This document shows positions 55,115 through 58,626 of a stretch of DNA of 58,626 nt, piece by piece. Under the pieces are notes generated by a model that worked only from the letters and a program-made list of their open reading frames with translations, was not told where the DNA came from and did not search any database. The stretch's first letter is position 1. The number at the start of each line of letters is the position of its first letter. The DNA comes from Candidatus Freyarchaeota archaeon. GTDB taxonomy: Archaea > Asgardarchaeota > Jordiarchaeia > Jordiarchaeales > Jordiarchaeaceae. The translations under genes were made by a program, and so were the position numbers. The stretch spans positions 1-58,626 of the forward strand of contig JAUQZE010000013.1 of assembly GCA_030587365.1 (NCBI GenBank), in the 5' to 3' direction.

Positions 55115-56476
55115 ATGCAAGTTATAGATTACAAGTCTGCTCTAAAACAAAGAAATAGGAGGGCAATTTTAGAGGGGTTAGCGAAAGCTGGCGGGGAGAT
55201 TCAATTCACAGAGCTTAGAGAGAAAACAGGAGTACCCAATAATACTTTTGAGCACCATTTAACGATTCTTAAACTGAATAAGATTATTACCTGTGAGGGT
55301 GACACGATTAGGTTGGAGCGCAAGACCCCCCTGTGCTACATTTTTGATTCTCCCGGTATCCCCTACGCTTACCTCGGCCTTTTGGGGGAGAGGAAGGGGA
55401 GGGATGAGACCGAAACCGAAACCGCCCTCAAACTCCTCGCCAGGAAGAATCTCAAGTTTGAGAGGGTTATGGTTGTTACCACAAAAAAGTGTGAAAACGA
55501 GTGGAAAGAAGTTGCTCCAGATAACGTTGAATGGAACCTTATAAAAAACGAGGAAATAAAAAGAATTGAAACCGTTGAATCAAAGGTCGAGGCGAACCTC
55601 ACCGACCTGGTGAGAAATTATATTTTGATAATGGACTGCACCGCCTTGACCAAGCCCGCAACCATAGCCTACTATAAGCTGGCGACGAAACACAAAATCC
55701 CCCTTGTCTACGTGTACGAGGATAAAAAGGAACTCACCTGGGTCCTATCAAAGGAAGAATTAATAGAGGAACTTTATCAAGAGGAAGTTACTCCCCGAAA
55801 AATAGATTATCAGACCGCTTTTGAAAACGAGAAAATGAAACGTGCTCTCAAAGAGTTAGCGATCGCCGGCAAGCCCATTGGAATTAGGGAACTTGCAAGA
55901 AGAGCACAAATGCCGCCCACCACCCTTCTCGGTATCCTAAAAGATCTTGAGGGAAAAGAGATTACAACCCGCGAATATGGCGTAGAATTAAAGTACAAGA
56001 CCCCCCTGTGCTACATCTTCGATTCTCCTAACATCCCTTACGCCTACCTCGGACTTCTGGGAGAGAGGAAGGGGAGGAGTGAGACCGAAACCCAGACAGC
56101 CCTCAAACTCCTCGCCAAGAAAAACCTCAAATTTGACAGAGTCACCGTTTTCACCACACACAAATGCATTCCAGAGTGGGAAGAAGTCGCCCTCAGCAAC
56201 ATCAACTGGCACCTCTTAAAGGATAAAGAAATAACAGTGGTTGAAACCCTCGAATCAAAGATCGAGCCAGATCTCACCGACCTAGTGAGAAATTATATTT
56301 TGATAATGGACTGCACCTCCCTAACCAAACCCGCAACCATAGCCTACTACAAACTCGCGATAAAATACAAAATCCCCCTGATCTACGTGTACGAAGATGA
56401 AAAAGAACTCACCTGGCTCATATCAAAAGAAGACCTACAGAAGGAAATATTAACCCCAACAGAAAAAGAAGACTAA
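55115..56476 (+). CDS. Tandem HTH-CARF-HTH-CARF regulator
   Basis: A protein of 453 residues made of two homologous halves. Each half has a winged helix (first: AILEGLAKAGGEIQFTELRE, VPNNTFEHHLTILKLNKI; second: RALKELAIAGKPIGIRELAR, PTTLLGILKDLEGKEI), the linker KTPLCYIFDSP, and a Rossmann-like domain (YAYLGLLGERKGR..., FERVMVVTT, NYILIMDCTALTKPATIAYYK). The D-C-T-x2-T-K-P loop corresponds to the CARF D-x-T-G-x-x-K motif. Unlike Csa3, the HTH precedes the CARF-like domain. GGGGATGGA before the ATG decides the start. I infer a messenger-binding regulator of the island. Confidence 0.75.
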   Translation: MQVIDYKSALKQRNRRAILEGLAKAGGEIQFTELREKTGVPNNTFEHHLTILKLNKIITCEGDTIRLERKTPLCYIFDSPGIPYAYLGLLGERKGRDETETETALKLLARKNLKFERVMVVTTKKCENEWKEVAPDNVEWNLIKNEEIKRIETVESKVEANLTDLVRNYILIMDCTALTKPATIAYYKLATKHKIPLVYVYEDKKELTWVLSKEELIEELYQEEVTPRKIDYQTAFENEKMKRALKELAIAGKPIGIRELARRAQMPPTTLLGILKDLEGKEITTREYGVELKYKTPLCYIFDSPNIPYAYLGLLGERKGRSETETQTALKLLAKKNLKFDRVTVFTTHKCIPEWEEVALSNINWHLLKDKEITVVETLESKIEPDLTDLVRNYILIMDCTSLTKPATIAYYKLAIKYKIPLIYVYEDEKELTWLISKEDLQKEILTPTEKED

Positions 56477-56689
56477 GAAACATAGGTCTTACCGCAAAGT
56501 GTCGAGTGATGTGTTAACCGGGGAAAAATTATGAGGAATTAATATCGGAACAGTGAAATTTCCTCAGCACCGCAAATTCTGGTTCTCGAGGCGATGCTAA
56601 ATGCGGTTCTTTCCCCAATGCGGGACGAAGATAACCCGGCCACAAACTCGGAATAAAAAGGAGAGAAGTGAGTTGTCAAGCCTTCCCAA

Positions 56690-56860
56690 GTTACTCCCAT
56701 TTTCTCGGATGAGCTGATTCCTTTCGGCTCTGAATCTGTTCCTCTGCGCTTTATGAGATACGCAACTATGCCTGCAACTGCGGCACCTGCAATTGTGACG
56801 GCTGACGCATCGCCAATCAGGCTGAGGTTGCGCGTTTTTTCACTGTTATCAAGTATCCAC
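56690..56860 (-). pseudogene. C-terminal remnant of an M23/propeller surface protein
   Basis: A minus frame reads DNSEKTRNLSLIGDASAV, TIAGAAVAGIVAYLIKRR, a membrane helix with basic tail like the end of the protein at 49078. The flanking 150 bp (GAGAGAAGTGAGTTG, CACAAACTCGGAATAAAA) match the 3' flank of that gene. The rest of the gene is missing. Confidence 0.6.
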
Positions 56861-57214
56861 CATAAAAGTATCCACTTCCAAATGTCGCCACTATAAATTA
56901 GCGTATAATTACAATTCCACTAATTTACATATACGAGAAGAAAAAGAAACTTACATGGATAAAATCTAAGGGGGGGATCTATGCAAAGAGTTAATAGATG
57001 AAAAACTGCAAAGAATACTGAATACCAGTGTAGATATCTTCCAGATTACTGCTTGGCAAGGAGAAAATGTCAACCATGAGTTTGTTTCTCGTTGAAAGAA
57101 TTGTAACCAGCTATGTTCGAAAAAAGGTCACAAATAATTTTCGAAGAAGCAGTGGGGGCGCCTTTTTTGATCACTGCGAAATGGCTTGCCTGAGGCGAGT
57201 GCCATCACATTTTC
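56861..57214. other. Intergenic, possible debris
   Basis: A G-rich ribosome-like site at 56970 is followed by ATGCAAAGAG and an early stop. No gene is supported. Confidence 0.35.
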
Positions 57215-57913
57215 CTATAAGAGTATCTCCAGTAGGGCGCTTAGTTTTTTTATAGCAAAATCTGCATAAGATTTTTCCTTCAATTCTTTGGACACATTCG
57301 CCCCCTCACCTATTTCTACCTTTACTGTTTTTATGCCGAGTTTTTTGGCGGGAAGTATGTCTTGATATTCATCGTCTCCAACCATTACCACTTCACACGG
57401 TTTGAGCCCCAGTTTTTCCAACGCGTATCTAAATGGTTCAAGCTCCCCCTTTTTCAAACCCGTAGTGTCCCTCCCCACCACCAATTCAAAGTATTCTCCA
57501 ATCTCAAAGAATCTAAGCACATTCCTCACAAATTTTTCATCGAAATTTGAAATTATCGCCATCCTAAAACCGCGTCTCCCCAACTCAGCCAAAGTAAACC
57601 TAACCGAATCCAACAGTTCCACGTCCCTTGAAAATTTTTCAATGAACAGATAATCCATTTCCAAAGCAACCCCATTCGAAACCTTAATCCCCAAATTTTG
57701 ACAGAGAACCTGGAAAAAACACACAGCCCCCCTCAAGTTCAAGGATTCCTTAGCCATCCTAGCCTTTTCAACAGCAACCATAACCTCTTCTCCAGTCCTT
57801 TTAAACCCGAATTGCTCAAGTATCTCCCTATCAGCCTCAATATGCCGCCCCCTAAAAAAATCTTTAACATCCACAAGAGTACCACCCACATCGAAAAAAA
57901 CACACTTAAACAT
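57215..57913 (-). CDS. HAD-superfamily hydrolase
   Basis: A protein of about 232 residues. FKCVFFDVGGTLVD at the N-terminus is motif I (D-x-G-x-T), FRMAIISNFD is motif II, GLKKGELEPFRYAL contains the motif III Lys, and VVMVGDDEYQDILPAKKLG is motif IV. A helical cap lies between motifs I and II. Probably a phosphatase; substrate unknown. MFK at 57913 is preferred to the upstream ATG. No clear link to the CRISPR genes. Confidence 0.88.
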   Translation of the reverse strand: MFKCVFFDVGGTLVDVKDFFRGRHIEADREILEQFGFKRTGEEVMVAVEKARMAKESLNLRGAVCFFQVLCQNLGIKVSNGVALEMDYLFIEKFSRDVELLDSVRFTLAELGRRGFRMAIISNFDEKFVRNVLRFFEIGEYFELVVGRDTTGLKKGELEPFRYALEKLGLKPCEVVMVGDDEYQDILPAKKLGIKTVKVEIGEGANVSKELKEKSYADFAIKKLSALLEILL

Positions 57914-58224
57914 AAACAACTCCTACGGTAAATATCCTAAAAATACTTTCCTAAAACACCCCAGACCCCCTCAACCCCTTCCTTATAGACAGCTCACACC
58001 AAGAGAACAAACGGAATAACACGAAGAGAGGCATCCAATTAGCACCAATAAATAACCAGAACCACTCACCAAGAAAAAAACTAGTCCCATCATAACTTTT
58101 AGCGACGCGAGAATACACATGAAGAAGTATTAAACCACAAATCGCACAGCTTAAAAAAATTTACTCAATACAAAAATCCAAAGCTAAAAAGCAGCCAGAT
58201 GATCGGTTCCGACTTTCTTTTAAA
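57914..58224. other. Intergenic before an array
   Basis: No gene is supported. It borders the trailer end of the next array, judged by repeat polarity and by the older repeat variant at 58225. Confidence 0.35.
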
Positions 58225-58626
58225 CTTTCAATCCGCGTTGCTGCGGAACTTGTTTTGCAAGGGACCGCCAGGTTCATCAATGGAATTCTCTTATATTATC
58301 TTTCAATCCGCGTTACTGCGGAACTGCTTTTGCAAGATGGAATAAATTATAAAGATTCTATTCAAGAATTTGTCTTTCAATCCGCGTTACTGCGGAACTG
58401 CTTTTGCAAGGAAAATTGAAACGAAATTGGTGTTAGAAGATAAGGAAAACTTTCAATCCGCGTTACTGCGGAACTGCTTTTGCAAGACACAATATACTTA
58501 TTTATCATACTTCAAATTATTACCTTTCAATCCGCGTTACTGCGGAACTGCTTTTGCAAGTATTATTGTTCTTATGTTTTTTGTGTTACAGATTTAAAAC
58601 TTTCAATCCGCGTTACTGCGGAACTG
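58225..58626 (-). CRISPR. CRISPR array, family B, continuing past the window
   Basis: Repeats start at 58225, 58300, 58374, 58450, 58524 and 58600; the last is cut after 27 bases. The first has the GTTGCTGCGGAACTTG variant, as in the old end of the main array. Spacers are 37-39 nt. Polarity puts the leader beyond the right edge. Confidence 0.97.

Overview
This is an AT-rich archaeal defence island. TATA-box promoters, GGAGG-type ribosome binding sites, TnpB and IS630 elements, and repeats ending in ATTGAAAC or ATTGAAAG all fit an archaeon, probably thermophilic. The lineage cannot be fixed from this window. No rRNA or tRNA gene was recognised.

Layout. 0-4 kb: a partial gene, a methyltransferase, a frameshifted TnpB and two small genes, with solitary CRISPR-like repeats (family A) in front of them. 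4.3-5.0 kb: CRISPR array A (11 repeats of 30 nt), read on the minus strand. 5.4-6.9 kb: a minus-strand CARF + PIN-like pair. 7.7-15.6 kb: a complete type III-B operon cmr4-cmr5-cmr1-cmr6-cmr2(cas10)-cmr3. 15.9-18.9 kb: a CARF-HEPN ribonuclease and a small gene split by an IS630 element. 19.9-28.3 kb: a second type III operon, best called III-D, on the minus strand. 29.6-32.4 kb: a CARF-HEPN protein with an extra N-terminal longin-like domain, followed by a DHH/DHHA1 phosphoesterase. 33.5-36.2 kb: an unrecognised pair of zinc-ribbon/helical-repeat proteins. 36.6-41.7 kb: CRISPR array B (68 repeats of 37 nt), with small satellites at 19.6, 29.4, 44.3 and 48.5 kb and another array at the right edge. 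43-48.4 kb: decayed and intact toxin-antitoxin-like genes. 49-56.5 kb: a surface M23-peptidase/beta-propeller protein, HTH-CARF regulators, a wHTH protein and a second DHH gene. 57.2 kb: a HAD hydrolase.

How the parts may work together. Both Cas10 proteins keep the GGDD cyclase motif, so both complexes could make cyclic-oligoadenylate-type signals. Candidate sensors are the two CARF-HEPN proteins, the CARF+PIN pair and an unusual regulator at 55.1-56.5 kb built as HTH-CARF-HTH-CARF in one chain. An 11-bp palindrome, GAACAATGTTC or a close variant, recurs about eleven times, mostly in front of the cmr operon, the III-D operon, the CARF effectors, the DHH gene and the regulator genes. My main inference is that it is the operator of this regulator family, forming a signal-responsive CRISPR regulon. 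The DHH phosphoesterases are candidates for signal removal. A different palindrome (GTTC-N4-GAAC) sits exactly 59 bp outside the first repeat of three array-B leaders. Several modules (M23 + regulator, promoter + effector, small gene + effector operon) occur in intact and decayed copies, so the island has grown by local duplication. No cas1, cas2 or cas6 was recognised here; crRNA processing and spacer acquisition must be supplied from elsewhere.
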